Assembly: GCF_031458095.1 (NCBI RefSeq)
Contig: NZ_JAVDXU010000001.1
Location: 1,736,001-1,800,000, forward strand
Origin: Pelomonas saccharophila_A
GTDB lineage: Bacteria > Pseudomonadota > Gammaproteobacteria > Burkholderiales > Burkholderiaceae_C
Length of the DNA stretch: 64,000 nucleotides
Direction: 5' to 3'
The notes under the pieces are model-generated. The model searched no databases. It had not been told where the DNA came from and was given only the letters and a program-made list of their open reading frames with translations. Shown here in pieces: positions 51,840 to 60,794 of the stretch (positions are counted from its first letter, which is position 1; each line of letters begins with the position of its first letter). Position numbers and translations under genes: made by a program.

Positions 51840-52456
51840 GCGCTCAGCAGGCGCCGCGACACCAGCTCACGCCGCGCGCTCGCGGTGTCCGTGAACAGGA
51901 AAGCCTGCCAGTCGCGGGACAGCGCCGCGTCGACATTGGCCGGATGGTCGTCCAGGAACAGCAGTTCCTGAGGCGGCACGCCAAAGCGCCGTTCGGCGAT
52001 GGCGAACATCTCCGCGCTGGGCTTGATCTGCTTCACATGGCTGGAGAACACGCCCGACTCGAACCACTCGCCCAGCGGATGCGCCTTGGCCAGATGGGCC
52101 GCATAGGGCTCGGGCATGTTGGACAGGAAGTGCAGGGTGTGGCCGGCCGCGCGCAGGTCGCGGATCAGCACCGCGGTGGCGGGGATCAGCATCAGCTCGT
52201 CCGGCACGGCGCGCACGACGGCCGCCACATCACCGCGCGACCAGCCGGTGCGCGCGGCGATGCGGCGCACCACTTCATCGGCGCTGATCAGCCCCTGGTC
52301 GAACAGGCCCCAGTCGCCGCCGTAGTTCTGGAAGAAGGTCGCCGCCGCGGCCGCGCCCTGCTCCAGCGTCTCGATGCGATGCGGCCACAGGCGCGCGAGG
52401 AAGCTGGCCGGATGCCAGCGGAACACGACGCCGCCGAAGTCGAAGACGATCCTCAT
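51836..52456 (-). CDS. HAD-family phosphatase (YihX-like)
   Basis: A 206-residue haloacid-dehalogenase-type hydrolase. Motif I is VFDFGGV (nucleophile Asp6), motif II FLSNMP, the lysine lies in IKPSAEMF and motif IV is FLDDHPAN. YihX-like enzymes hydrolyse sugar phosphates such as glucose 1-phosphate, which would suit its place behind pgi and tal. The substrate is not proven. It overlaps pgi by four bases. Confidence 0.85.
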   Translation of the reverse strand: MRIVFDFGGVVFRWHPASFLARLWPHRIETLEQGAAAAATFFQNYGGDWGLFDQGLISADEVVRRIAARTGWSRGDVAAVVRAVPDELMLIPATAVLIRDLRAAGHTLHFLSNMPEPYAAHLAKAHPLGEWFESGVFSSHVKQIKPSAEMFAIAERRFGVPPQELLFLDDHPANVDAALSRDWQAFLFTDTASARRELVSRRLLSA

Positions 52457-54087
52457 GCGTCCACCAGCCGCTTCAGCAGGCCAGCTGTTGAGCCGTCCAG
52501 GCCCGCCGTGTCGCCCGAATCCAGGCGCGGCAGCAGCTGGTTGCACAGGGCCTTGCCCAGCTCCACGCCCCATTGGTCGAAGCTGTTGATGCCCCACAGG
52601 GCGCCGGTGACGAAGACACGGTGTTCGTACAGAGCGATCAGGGCGCCAAGGGAGCGCGGCGTCAGCGCCTCCAGCACCAGGGTCGTGCTGGGGCGGTTGC
52701 CCGGGAAGCTGCGATGGCGAGCCAGCACTTCGCGGTCCAGCGTGGCCGAAGCCGTCGGCGCCTTCTCGGCCAGCGCCTCGGCCGCCGTCTTGCCCTGCAT
52801 CAGGGCCTGGCTCTGCGCCAGGCAGTTGGCCAGCAGCTTGCGGTGCTGCTCGACGAGCTTGTCGGTCAGCTCGCCCGCCTTTTCGACGCCTTCACCATGG
52901 TTGGGCCGCTTCACGGCGATGAACTCGACCGGGATGACGTCGGTGCCCTGGTGCAGCATCTGGAAGTAGGCGTGCTGGCCATTGGTGCCGGCCTCGCCCC
53001 ACACCACCGGCGACGTGCCCAGCGCCAGCGCGTTGCCGTCCAGGTCGACGCCCTTGCCATTGCTCTCCATCTCCAGCTGCTGCAGATAGGCCGGCAGGCG
53101 GCGCAGGCCCTGGTGATAGGGCGCGACGCTGCGGCTCGCGAAGCCGTGGAAGTTGCGGTACCAGATGTCGACCAGGCCCAGCAGCACCGGCAGATTGCCC
53201 TCCAGCGGCGCGGTGGCGAAGTGCTGGTCCATCGCATGCGCCCCGGCCAGCATCTCGCGGAAGTTGGCGGCGCCTACAGCGATGGCAATGGGCAGGCCGA
53301 TGACCGACCACAGCGAGTAGCGGCCCCCGACCCAGTCCCAAAAGCCGAAGGCGGTGTCGATGCCGAAAGCGGCGGCAGCGGCGGTATTGCTGCTGGTCGC
53401 GACGAAATGGCGTGCCACATCCGTGCCGCCAGCCGCTAAGAACCAGGCCTTGGCGGCTTGGGCGTTGGCCAGGGTTTCCTGGGTCGTGAACGTCTTGGAC
53501 GCAATGACGAACAGCGTGTGCTTGGCATCCAGGCCGGCCAGCACCGGCGCCAGATCGTGGCCATCGACGTTGGAGACGAAATGCAGCTTCAGGTCACGGC
53601 GGCCAAAGGCCTGCAGGGCCTGCACCACCATGGCCGGGCCGAGGTCGCTGCCGCCGATGCCGATGTGCACGACGTCGGTGATCTCGCCGCGATCGCCGTG
53701 CCGCACGCTTTCGGCAAAGGCCAGCATGGTGTCCAGCGAAGCCTGGACTTCGGCGTTGAAGGGGGCGTTGCTGCCGGCCGGCGCGCGCAGCGCCGTGTGC
53801 AGCACCGCGCGACCCTCGGTGTGGTTGACCGGCTCGCCGCGCAACAACGCATCGCGCCGCACCTCCAGGGCGCAGTCGCGGGCCAGGTCCAGCAGCAGCG
53901 CCAGCGTGGGCGCATCGATGCGGTTCTTGGACAGGTCGGCAAACACCTCGGGCGCCTCGAACGACAGCGTGCCGAAGCGGCCTGCGTCGGACTTGAAGGC
54001 GTCACGGATGTCGAAGCCGCGACCGCTCGCGGCGTAATGGGCTTGCAGTTCGGCCCAGACGGGAGAGAGGTCGCAGCGGGTCGTCAT
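52453..54087 (-). CDS. pgi: Glucose-6-phosphate isomerase
   Basis: A 544-residue isomerase of glucose 6-phosphate and fructose 6-phosphate. The PGI signatures VHIGIGGSDLGPAM, FVIASKTFTTQET, and GTNGQHAYFQMLHQG are intact, with the catalytic Glu in WDWVGGRYSLWS. It starts one base after tal and is read with tal and the HAD gene as one leftward unit controlled from 55.1 kb. Confidence 0.97.
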   Translation of the reverse strand: MTTRCDLSPVWAELQAHYAASGRGFDIRDAFKSDAGRFGTLSFEAPEVFADLSKNRIDAPTLALLLDLARDCALEVRRDALLRGEPVNHTEGRAVLHTALRAPAGSNAPFNAEVQASLDTMLAFAESVRHGDRGEITDVVHIGIGGSDLGPAMVVQALQAFGRRDLKLHFVSNVDGHDLAPVLAGLDAKHTLFVIASKTFTTQETLANAQAAKAWFLAAGGTDVARHFVATSSNTAAAAAFGIDTAFGFWDWVGGRYSLWSVIGLPIAIAVGAANFREMLAGAHAMDQHFATAPLEGNLPVLLGLVDIWYRNFHGFASRSVAPYHQGLRRLPAYLQQLEMESNGKGVDLDGNALALGTSPVVWGEAGTNGQHAYFQMLHQGTDVIPVEFIAVKRPNHGEGVEKAGELTDKLVEQHRKLLANCLAQSQALMQGKTAAEALAEKAPTASATLDREVLARHRSFPGNRPSTTLVLEALTPRSLGALIALYEHRVFVTGALWGINSFDQWGVELGKALCNQLLPRLDSGDTAGLDGSTAGLLKRLVDA

Positions 54088-54088
54088 G

Positions 54089-55030
54089 TCAGGCGGCCTC
54101 GATGAGCTTGTCGAGCTTGCCGGCGTCGACGGCGAACAGGCGGATGCCTTCGGCCAGCTTCTCGGTCGCCATTGCGTCCTCGTTCAGCGCGAAGCGGAAA
54201 GCGGCCTCGTCGAGATGGATGGCGGGCATGGCGGCCGATTTCGCCGGGTCGAGCGCGCGCTCCAGCTTGGCCTGCGAGGCCTGCAGTTGCGCGAGCAGGT
54301 CGGGGCTGATGGTCAGCAGGTCGCAGCCGGCCAGCGCCTGGATCTGGCCGATGTTGCGGAAGCTCGCGCCCATGACCTCGGTCTTGATGCCATGCTGCTT
54401 GAAGTAGGCGTAGATCTGGCTCACCGACTTCACGCCCGGGTCGTTCACGCCAGCCATTGCGGCCTCGTCCCACGCGGCACCTGCCGACTTCTTGTACCAG
54501 TCGTAGATGCGACCGACGAAGGGCGAGATCAACTGCACCTTGGCCTCGCCGCAGGCCACGGCCTGGGCGAAGGCGAACAACAGCGTCAGATTGCAGTGGA
54601 TGCCTTCGCGCTCCAGTTCGGCGGCGGCCTGGATGCCTTCCCATGTCGAGGCCAGCTTGATCAGCACGCGGTCGCGGCCAATGCCGGCGGCCTCGTACAG
54701 GCCGATGAGGCGGCGCGCACGCGCCAGCGATGCGGCCTTGTCGAAGCTCAGGCGGGCATCGACTTCGGTGGACACGCGGCCCGGCACGACCTTGAGGATC
54801 TCCAGGCCGAAGCGCACGAGGACGTGGTCGACGATCTCGTCCAGCGGTTTGCCGCGATGCGCCTGGACGGTTTCCTTCAGCAGCGGCGCGTAATCGGGCG
54901 ACTGCACGGCCTTCAGGATCAGCGAAGGATTGGTCGTCGCGTCGCGCGGGGCGAACTGGGCGAGCTGCAGGAAGTTGCCGGTGTCGGCAACGACGGTGGT
55001 GAAGGCCTTGAGTTGGTCGAGCTGGTTCAT
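54089..55030 (-). CDS. tal: Transaldolase
   Basis: A 313-residue pentose-phosphate enzyme. The Schiff-base Lys125 lies in VLIKLASTWEG, and TTNPSLILKAVQ and the C-terminal LIEAA fit the TalB type. ATG 55030 gives the family start MNQLDQLKAFT. It is the first gene of tal-pgi-HAD. The promoter is TTGTGT-17-TACTAT with an overlapping HexR-like site. Confidence 0.96.
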   Translation of the reverse strand: MNQLDQLKAFTTVVADTGNFLQLAQFAPRDATTNPSLILKAVQSPDYAPLLKETVQAHRGKPLDEIVDHVLVRFGLEILKVVPGRVSTEVDARLSFDKAASLARARRLIGLYEAAGIGRDRVLIKLASTWEGIQAAAELEREGIHCNLTLLFAFAQAVACGEAKVQLISPFVGRIYDWYKKSAGAAWDEAAMAGVNDPGVKSVSQIYAYFKQHGIKTEVMGASFRNIGQIQALAGCDLLTISPDLLAQLQASQAKLERALDPAKSAAMPAIHLDEAAFRFALNEDAMATEKLAEGIRLFAVDAGKLDKLIEAA

Positions 55031-55069
55031 GACTGGCATGCCGGATTGACCCGGCGAAGAAACTGCTGC

Positions 55070-55098
55070 ATAGTATTTCACGAAACTTAGTTACACAA
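55070..55098 (-). promoter_or_regulatory. Promoter of tal-pgi with overlapping operator
   Basis: On the minus strand TTGTGT (55098-55093) and TACTAT (55075-55070) have a 17-base spacer. The operator at 55081-55095 covers the -35 edge and the spacer, so a bound repressor would block it. Confidence 0.65.
55081..55095. promoter_or_regulatory. HexR-like operator between tal and zwf
   Basis: The minus strand reads TGTAACTAAGTTTCG. It agrees at 11 of 15 positions with the recalled HexR consensus TGTAATTAAATTACA and is nearly palindromic. HexR senses 2-keto-3-deoxy-6-phosphogluconate and controls zwf, edd and related genes in proteobacteria. The hexR gene itself is 1.5 kb downstream. Confidence 0.65.
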
Positions 55099-55141
55099 CG
55101 GTTAGCGCCTCCAGTGAAGCGCTGGCCTGGAGACCCCGCAG

Positions 55142-56587
55142 ATGTCTTTCGATCTCGTGTTCTTTGGCGGTACCGGCGACCTGACATGGCGCAAGCTGAT
55201 GCCCGCGCTGTTCCAGGCCTTCCGGCACGGCAAATTGCCCGAAGGCGGTCGCATTCTCGCCGTCGCGCGTGACGACCAAACCGATGAGCGCTACCGCGAA
55301 TGGCTGAAGGAGCGCTTCCGCGAAGTGGACGGCGCCAAGCGCCCGACGGACGAAGAATTCGAGAAGTTCGGTTCGCTGATCCACTACCGCCGCATGGACC
55401 TGTCCCAGCCCGAGCATTACCAGGGGCTGAAGGACTGGCTGGATGCGCGCAACGCCGACACCGTGGTGCTGTACCTGGCCACCAGCCCGCATCTGTTCAC
55501 CGGCATCTGCCAGCAGCTCGGCGCCGTCGGGCTGAACCACGGCAAGGTGCGCGTGGTGCTGGAGAAGCCGCTGGGCCACGACCTGGCCAGCGCCCAGGAG
55601 ATCAACCGCGCGGTGCGCGGCGTCTTCGCCGAAAGCCAGGCCTTCCGCATCGACCACTACCTCGGCAAGCCCTCGGTGCAGAACCTGATGGCCCTGCGCT
55701 TTGGCAATGCCCTGTTCGAACCGCTGTGGCGCCGCGAAAGCATCGCCAACATCCAGATCACGCTGGCCGAGCGCCTGGGCGTGGGCACGCGCGGCGCCTT
55801 CTACGACGGCACCGGCGCGCTGCGCGACATGATCCAGAACCACGCGCTGCAGCTGCTGACCATGATCGCGATGGAGCCGCCGTCCAGCAACGACGCCGAT
55901 GCCATCCGCGACGAGAAGCTCAAGGTGCTGCGCTCGCTCAAGCCCTTCACGGCCGAAAGCGTGGCGCGCGATGTCGTGCGCGGCCAGTACCGCGCCGGCA
56001 GCATCGAGGGCAAGGCCGTGCCGGGCTATCTCGAGGAGGTCAAGGTACCGCCCGAAAGCCAATGCGAGACCTTCGTCGCCCTGCGCACCGAGATCAACAA
56101 CTGGCGCTGGGCCGGCGTGCCCTTCTACCTGCGCACCGGCAAGCGCCTGGCCGAGCGGGACGCGCAGATCGTCGTCAACTTCCGCCCCGTGCCGCACAAG
56201 ATCTTCGCCGGCGGCGGTCAGCCCAACCGCCTCGTCATCAAGCTGCAGCCCGAGGACGGCCTGGAGCTGCAACTGCTGGCCCAGAAGGGCACGGGCCAGG
56301 GCGAGCAGCTGACGCCGGTGTCGCTGGACCTGGACTTCGACAAGGCTTTCGCGACCCAGCGCGTCGGCGCCTACGAGCGCCTGCTGCTGGACGCGATTGC
56401 CGGCCGCCTCAACCTCTTCGTGCGCAGTGACGAGCAGGAACAGGCCTGGCGCTGGGTAGAACCCATCCTGAATGCCTGGACGGCGGACGCCAGCGGTCCC
56501 CGCCCCTATTCCGCCGGCTCCTGGGGCCCGGCTGCCGCGAGCGCCCTGGTGGCGCGGGACGGCTTCTCCTGGGCTGAAGAACAATGA
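55142..56587 (+). CDS. zwf: Glucose-6-phosphate dehydrogenase
   Basis: A 481-residue NAD(P)-dependent enzyme making 6-phosphogluconolactone. The nucleotide motif is GGTGDL (9-14), with TWRK where many homologues have AKRK. The substrate motif is RIDHYLGK (169-176). It leads into the pentose-phosphate or Entner-Doudoroff route. GGAG precedes ATG 55142. hexR overlaps its end by four bases. Confidence 0.96.
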   Translation: MSFDLVFFGGTGDLTWRKLMPALFQAFRHGKLPEGGRILAVARDDQTDERYREWLKERFREVDGAKRPTDEEFEKFGSLIHYRRMDLSQPEHYQGLKDWLDARNADTVVLYLATSPHLFTGICQQLGAVGLNHGKVRVVLEKPLGHDLASAQEINRAVRGVFAESQAFRIDHYLGKPSVQNLMALRFGNALFEPLWRRESIANIQITLAERLGVGTRGAFYDGTGALRDMIQNHALQLLTMIAMEPPSSNDADAIRDEKLKVLRSLKPFTAESVARDVVRGQYRAGSIEGKAVPGYLEEVKVPPESQCETFVALRTEINNWRWAGVPFYLRTGKRLAERDAQIVVNFRPVPHKIFAGGGQPNRLVIKLQPEDGLELQLLAQKGTGQGEQLTPVSLDLDFDKAFATQRVGAYERLLLDAIAGRLNLFVRSDEQEQAWRWVEPILNAWTADASGPRPYSAGSWGPAAASALVARDGFSWAEEQ

Positions 56588-57450
56588 GCATTCTCGAGCG
56601 CGTCAAGGCGGCCCTGCCCGCCCTCCCTCCGGCAGAACAGCGGGTCGCCAAGCTGCTGCTGGCCGACGCGCGCAGCTTCGCCAGCCTGCCCGTCAGCGAG
56701 CTGGCCGATCGCTCACATGTGTCCAAGCCGACGGTGGTGCGTTTCTGCCGCAGCGTCGGCTATGACGGCCTGGCCGACTTCAAGCTCAAGCTGGCCGGCA
56801 GCGTCAACGAAGGCGTGCCCTTCGTGCACCGGGCGGTGGACGAGGACGACAAGCCCGCCGACATCATCGTCAAGGTCGTCGACAACGCCGTCGCCGCCCT
56901 GCTGCACTACCGCAACGACGCAGCCAGCCACGCCTTCGAGCGCGCCATCGAGGCGCTGGCCGATTCGGCCCGCCACAACAAGCGCATCGAGTTCTATGGC
57001 GTCGGCAATTCCGGCATCGTGGCCCAGGACGCCCAGCACAAGTTCTTCCGCCTCGGCGTCAACACCGTCGCCACCAGCGACGGCCATGTGCAGTTGATGA
57101 GCGCCACCATGCTGCAGCCGGGCGACTGCGCCGTCATCATCAGCAACTCGGGCCGCAGCCGCGATCTGCTGGATGCGGCCGAGATCGCGCGCAAGAAGGG
57201 CGCGACCATCATCATCATCACGGCCAGCGCCTCGCCGCTGGCGCAACTGGCGCTCGGGCCCAGCCAGATCCTGCTGGCGGTGGACCACCCCGAGGACTTC
57301 GACCGCTACAGCCCCATGGTGTCGCGGCTGCTGCACCTGATCGCGGTGGACATCCTGACGACGGGCGTGGCGCTGAAACTCGGCCAGCACCTGCGGCCCA
57401 TGCTGCAGGAGATCAAGAAGAACCTGCGCGCGAAACGCTACGCCGGTTAG
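56584..57450 (+). CDS. hexR: HexR, RpiR-family regulator of sugar phosphate metabolism
   Basis: A 288-residue regulator with an N-terminal RpiR helix-turn-helix (about 1-77; VSELADRSHVSKPTVVRFCR) and a SIS sugar-phosphate domain (about 125-260; FYGVGNSGIVAQDAQHKFFR, ISNSGRSRDLLDAAEIA). Coupling to zwf and the operator upstream of zwf suggest autoregulation and control of tal-pgi. The C-terminal KKNLRAKRYAG is typical of HexR. Confidence 0.92.
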   Translation: MSILERVKAALPALPPAEQRVAKLLLADARSFASLPVSELADRSHVSKPTVVRFCRSVGYDGLADFKLKLAGSVNEGVPFVHRAVDEDDKPADIIVKVVDNAVAALLHYRNDAASHAFERAIEALADSARHNKRIEFYGVGNSGIVAQDAQHKFFRLGVNTVATSDGHVQLMSATMLQPGDCAVIISNSGRSRDLLDAAEIARKKGATIIIITASASPLAQLALGPSQILLAVDHPEDFDRYSPMVSRLLHLIAVDILTTGVALKLGQHLRPMLQEIKKNLRAKRYAG

Positions 57451-57454
57451 ACAA

Positions 57455-57530
57455 GCCCACCCCCTACCGGCTGACGCCGGCCCCCTCAAGGGGGCGCAGT
57501 CAGTGGCCCGGCAAAGCCGGTTCCACGACT
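57455..57530. repeat. Palindrome-rich intergenic repeat
   Basis: Several nested inverted repeats are packed here: CCGGC-TGAC-GCCGG (57467-57480), CCCCCT-CA-AGGGGG (57481-57494) and CCGGC-AAA-GCCGG (about 57510-57522). From memory, similar elements with a CCCCCTCAAGGGGG core are dispersed in Comamonadaceae-type genomes. I see no second copy in the window. Confidence 0.45.
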
Positions 57531-57542
57531 GCCGCTGGAAGG

Positions 57543-57573
57543 GACAAAGCCCGCTTTTCAGGCGGGCTTTGTC
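57543..57573 (+). terminator. Intrinsic terminator between hexR and mlaB
   Basis: GACAAAGCCCGC (57543-57554) pairs perfectly with GCGGGCTTTGTC (57562-57573), loop 7. TTTCTT follows on the plus strand. It separates the convergent hexR and mlaB genes. Confidence 0.8.
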
Positions 57574-57582
57574 TTTCTTGAC

Positions 57583-57897
57583 TCAAGCTTGTGCGGAAGG
57601 GCTTGGCCCCCAGAACAGCTCCGACACCCCGTAGACGCGCGCCAGTTCGCGCAGCTTGTCGGGGGCATCGTCGAGCTTGAGCGTGGCGCCCTGCTCGCTG
57701 CATTGACGGGCCGCGGACAGCAGCAGGCTCAGAGCTGACGAGTCGAAATCCGTCAGCCCGGCGGCCGACAACCTGACCTCGCGGCCAGCTGCCGCCAGCA
57801 CCTGGGCGGCCTCGGCGCGCAGGGCCGGCGACATCTGCGCCCAGGCGGCGCGGGCGCCATCCATGCGCAGCGGATTGGGCAGCTTCAGGCCGCTCAA
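57583..57897 (-). CDS. mlaB: MlaB-like STAS domain protein
   Basis: A 104-residue STAS protein (LTDFDSSALSLLLSAAR is the phosphorylation-site-like helix start). MlaB binds the MlaF ATPase and stabilises the inner-membrane MlaFEDB complex. The start is TTG 57897, two bases after the mlaC stop. It is the last gene of the Mla operon. Confidence 0.85.
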   Translation of the reverse strand: MSGLKLPNPLRMDGARAAWAQMSPALRAEAAQVLAAAGREVRLSAAGLTDFDSSALSLLLSAARQCSEQGATLKLDDAPDKLRELARVYGVSELFWGPSPSAQA

Positions 57898-57899
57898 GA

Positions 57900-58544
57900 T
57901 CAGCTCTTGGCCGCGGTGGCGGTGCCACCGGCCTTGGCGTTCTTGTCGGCCAGGCTCTTGATCAGGCCATCGATGCCGTTGGCACCGATCTCCTGGGCGA
58001 AGCTGTTGCGGTATTGGTCCGCCAGCCAGATGCCCAGCACATTGACGTCATAGATCTTCCATTCGGCGCCGGCCTTTTCCAGGCGGTAATCGAGCTGGAT
58101 GGCGTCGCCCTTGCCGCGGATCTCGGTACGCACGACGACTTCGGTGTCGGTCGGCTGGGCGCGCAGCGGCTTCAGGCCGATGGTCTGGTCCTTCACCTGG
58201 GTCAGGGCGCCGGCATAGGTGCGCACCAGCAGGGTCTTGAACTCGGCCTGCAGCTTGGTTTGCTGCTCGGGCGTGGCCTGGCGCCAGAAGCGGCCGACGG
58301 CCGAGGCCGTCATGCGCTGGAAGTTGACGTGGGGCATCACCTTGGCATCCACCAGGGCAATGATCTTGTTGATGTTGCCGGCCTGGATGTCCTTGTCGGC
58401 CTTGACGGCCTCGATGGTTTCCAGGGACAGCCCGCGGATCAGCTGGTCGGGGGCGCCGGCGTCGGCCGCATGGGTGGCATGCACGAGACCGAGGCCCAGG
58501 GTGGCCACAGTCAGCAGACGGCGCAGGGAGGTCAACAAGGTCAT
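57900..58544 (-). CDS. mlaC: Periplasmic phospholipid-binding protein MlaC
   Basis: A 214-residue protein with signal peptide (cleavage near HATHA-ADAG). The Ttg2D/MlaC domain has MPHVNFQRMTASAVGRFWR, LLVRTYAGALTQ, and WKIYDVNVLGIWLADQYRNSF. It ferries lipid between MlaA in the outer membrane and MlaD in the inner membrane. The C-terminal tail is Lys/Ala-rich. Confidence 0.95.
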   Translation of the reverse strand: MTLLTSLRRLLTVATLGLGLVHATHAADAGAPDQLIRGLSLETIEAVKADKDIQAGNINKIIALVDAKVMPHVNFQRMTASAVGRFWRQATPEQQTKLQAEFKTLLVRTYAGALTQVKDQTIGLKPLRAQPTDTEVVVRTEIRGKGDAIQLDYRLEKAGAEWKIYDVNVLGIWLADQYRNSFAQEIGANGIDGLIKSLADKNAKAGGTATAAKS

Positions 58545-58632
58545 GGTGTCGCTTTCACTGAACAGGACGGACGCTCAACGCGTCAGCCCGGATTTTGGTT
58601 GGCTCTCGGCAAGTAACCGTTCGCACAGGGGG

Positions 58633-59502
58633 TCAGCGCGATGCGGCGGAGGCCGGTTCGGCGGGCCGCTTCACGCTGGGTTCGGAGGCCGCGGCCTCGG
58701 GGGCCGATGCGGCAGCCGCCGGAGCCGAAGCCGCCGGAGCCGAAGCCCCATTGCCCGGCACCAGCACTTCGACCTCATCGTCATCATCGAAGCTGCCGCG
58801 CCTTTGCAGATAGGCATCGCGGTAAAAGGTGTATTTATCCAATGCGATGCCATCGAGCATCTCGCCGGCGCGCAGGAAGTTGGAGCGCGTGTTGATGAGG
58901 CTGAGGGCGGTGATCGCGACCTTCTTGCGGCCGTCGTCGAAGATCACGCCCGGCGAGGCCTGCCAGTCGACCGGCAAGGCCAGCGAGTCGCGCACCGACG
59001 ACGGGCCGAACAAGGGCCAGACGATGTAGGCGCCGGTACCCATGCCCCATTTGCCCAGCGTCTTGCCGAAGTCCTGGCTGTTCTTCTCCAGGCCCGCCTC
59101 GGTGGCGATGTCCAGCACACCGGCCAGACCCAGCGTCGAATTGACGGCAAAACGCATGCCCTGCTCGACACCCGCCTTGAAACGACCTTGCAGGAAGAGG
59201 TTCACCGCCGACCAGGCGTCGCCGATGTTGCCGAAGAAGTTGTCGATGCCGGTGCGGATGGGCGAGGGCACGATCTCGGTGTAGGCCGTCGCCACGGGCT
59301 TCAGCACGGTCTCATCCAGCTTCTCGTTGAAGGCGAAGACCTTGCGGTTCCAGGATTCCCAGGGATCCAGCCTCTGGCCCTTGGAGCCCATGACCTTGTC
59401 GACCGCCCGCTCGATGCGGCTGCCGACCCCCTTCACCGTCTGGCAGCCGGCCAGGCCCAGGGCCAGGGCCAGCACGACCAGCATGCGCAAGATCTGGCTC
59501 AC
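58633..59502 (-). CDS. mlaA: Outer-membrane lipoprotein MlaA (VacJ)
   Basis: A 289-residue lipoprotein (lipobox LGLAGC) that extracts misplaced phospholipids from the outer leaflet. MlaA segments are DPWESWNRKVFAFNEKLD, NFFGNIGDAWSAVN, and GPSSVRDSLALPVD. The last 50 residues are a low-complexity Ala/Ser/Pro/Glu tail unlike E. coli. The start is GTG 59502, overlapping mlaD (GTGA). In enterics mlaA is elsewhere; here it sits inside the operon. Confidence 0.94.
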   Translation of the reverse strand: MSQILRMLVVLALALGLAGCQTVKGVGSRIERAVDKVMGSKGQRLDPWESWNRKVFAFNEKLDETVLKPVATAYTEIVPSPIRTGIDNFFGNIGDAWSAVNLFLQGRFKAGVEQGMRFAVNSTLGLAGVLDIATEAGLEKNSQDFGKTLGKWGMGTGAYIVWPLFGPSSVRDSLALPVDWQASPGVIFDDGRKKVAITALSLINTRSNFLRAGEMLDGIALDKYTFYRDAYLQRRGSFDDDDEVEVLVPGNGASAPAASAPAAAASAPEAAASEPSVKRPAEPASAASR

Positions 59503-60002
59503 GGCTTGCCCCCCGACGCCGCGGGCTGGGTCGCCGGGGCGCTGCCCATGTCGGCGGCCTTGCTGTTGATGAACTGGCCGATGAGGTTTTCCAGCACGAC
59601 GGCGCTCTGGGTCTGCTTGATGACATCGCCACCGGCGAGGTTCTTCTCGTCAGCGCCGGGCTCCAGGCCAATGTACTGCTCCCCGAGCAGACCCGAGGTC
59701 AGGATCTTGGCCGAGCTGTCCTTGGGGAACTGGGTGGTCTTGTACAGATTCAGCAACACCTTGGCCTGGAAGGTCTTGTCATCGAAGTTGATGGACTCGA
59801 CCCGGCCGACGACGACGCCGGCACTCTTGACCGCCGCGTTGGGCTTCAAGCCGCCGATATTGTCGAAGCGCGCCGACACCTGGTAAGTGGCATCGAAATT
59901 GAGGCTCAGCAGATTGCCGGCCTTGAGCGCCAGGAACAGCAGGGCCGCGCCGCCGATCAGCACGAACAGACCCACCCAGGCGTCATAACGAGAGGATTGC
60001 AT
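59499..60002 (-). CDS. mlaD: MlaD, MCE-domain lipid transport protein
   Basis: A 167-residue single-span inner-membrane protein. A membrane anchor (about 8-28) precedes one MCE domain with YQVSARFDNIGGLKPNAAVKSAGV-type start and LLGEQYIGLEPG. Six copies form a ring through which lipids pass. The C-terminus is short and Ala/Pro-rich. It starts 12 bases after mlaE. Confidence 0.95.
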   Translation of the reverse strand: MQSSRYDAWVGLFVLIGGAALLFLALKAGNLLSLNFDATYQVSARFDNIGGLKPNAAVKSAGVVVGRVESINFDDKTFQAKVLLNLYKTTQFPKDSSAKILTSGLLGEQYIGLEPGADEKNLAGGDVIKQTQSAVVLENLIGQFINSKAADMGSAPATQPAASGGKP

Positions 60003-60014
60003 CCTTCCTTCTCC

Positions 60015-60794
60015 CTAAATCGAAAACATCATGGCGGTCAGCATGAAGTCCAGGGCCAGCACGGCCAGGGACGACAGCACGACGGTCCGCGTGGTCGCCG
60101 CCGACACGCCTTCCGGCGTGGGACGGCAGGCATAGCCCTGCAGCAGCGCGATGAAGGTGACCGTCACACCGAACACCAGGCTCTTGATGACGCCGTTGCC
60201 GACGTCCTTGAACACGTCCACGCCGCCCTGCATCTGCGACCAGAAGGCGCCGGGGTCGATGCCCAGCAGCGGCACGTCGACGAGCCAGCCGCCCATGATG
60301 CCCACCGCCGAGAAGACCGCGGCGAGCAAGGGCATCGCGATCAGCCCGCCCCAGAAGCGCGGCGCCAGCACACGCTGCACCGGGTCCACGGCCATCATCT
60401 CCATGGCGGTGAGCTGCTCGCCGGCCTTCATCAGGCCGATCTCGGCCGTCAGCGAGGTGCCGGCGCGGCCGGCGAACAGCAGCGCCGTGACCACCGGCCC
60501 CAGCTCCCGCACCAGGCTGAGCGCCGTCAACAGGCCCACGGCCTCGCGGGAACCGTAGCGCTGCAGCGCGTAGTCGCCCTGCAGGGCCAGCACCGAGCCG
60601 ACGAAGAGGCCCGACACGCCGATGATGAGCAGCGAGCGGTTGCCCAGATAGAAGAGCTGCTCGCGCACCAGCACAAAGCGCATCAACGCCCGCGGCGAGG
60701 CAGCCAGCAAGGCCCAGAAGAGCCGCGCCGAGGCGCCCCAGTCGGCGAGCAGACGGCGCACGCCCAGTCCGATATTGGCAGCCAGGCTCATCAT
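60015..60794 (-). CDS. mlaE: MlaE, permease of the Mla ABC transporter
   Basis: A 259-residue permease of about five to six spans. Conserved segments include REQLFYLGNRSLLIIGVSGLF, LVRELGPVVTALLFAGRAG, and GLMKAGEQLTAMEMMAVDP. It pairs with MlaF and MlaD in phospholipid movement. Its start overlaps the mlaF stop by four bases. Confidence 0.95.
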   Translation of the reverse strand: MMSLAANIGLGVRRLLADWGASARLFWALLAASPRALMRFVLVREQLFYLGNRSLLIIGVSGLFVGSVLALQGDYALQRYGSREAVGLLTALSLVRELGPVVTALLFAGRAGTSLTAEIGLMKAGEQLTAMEMMAVDPVQRVLAPRFWGGLIAMPLLAAVFSAVGIMGGWLVDVPLLGIDPGAFWSQMQGGVDVFKDVGNGVIKSLVFGVTVTFIALLQGYACRPTPEGVSAATTRTVVLSSLAVLALDFMLTAMMFSI

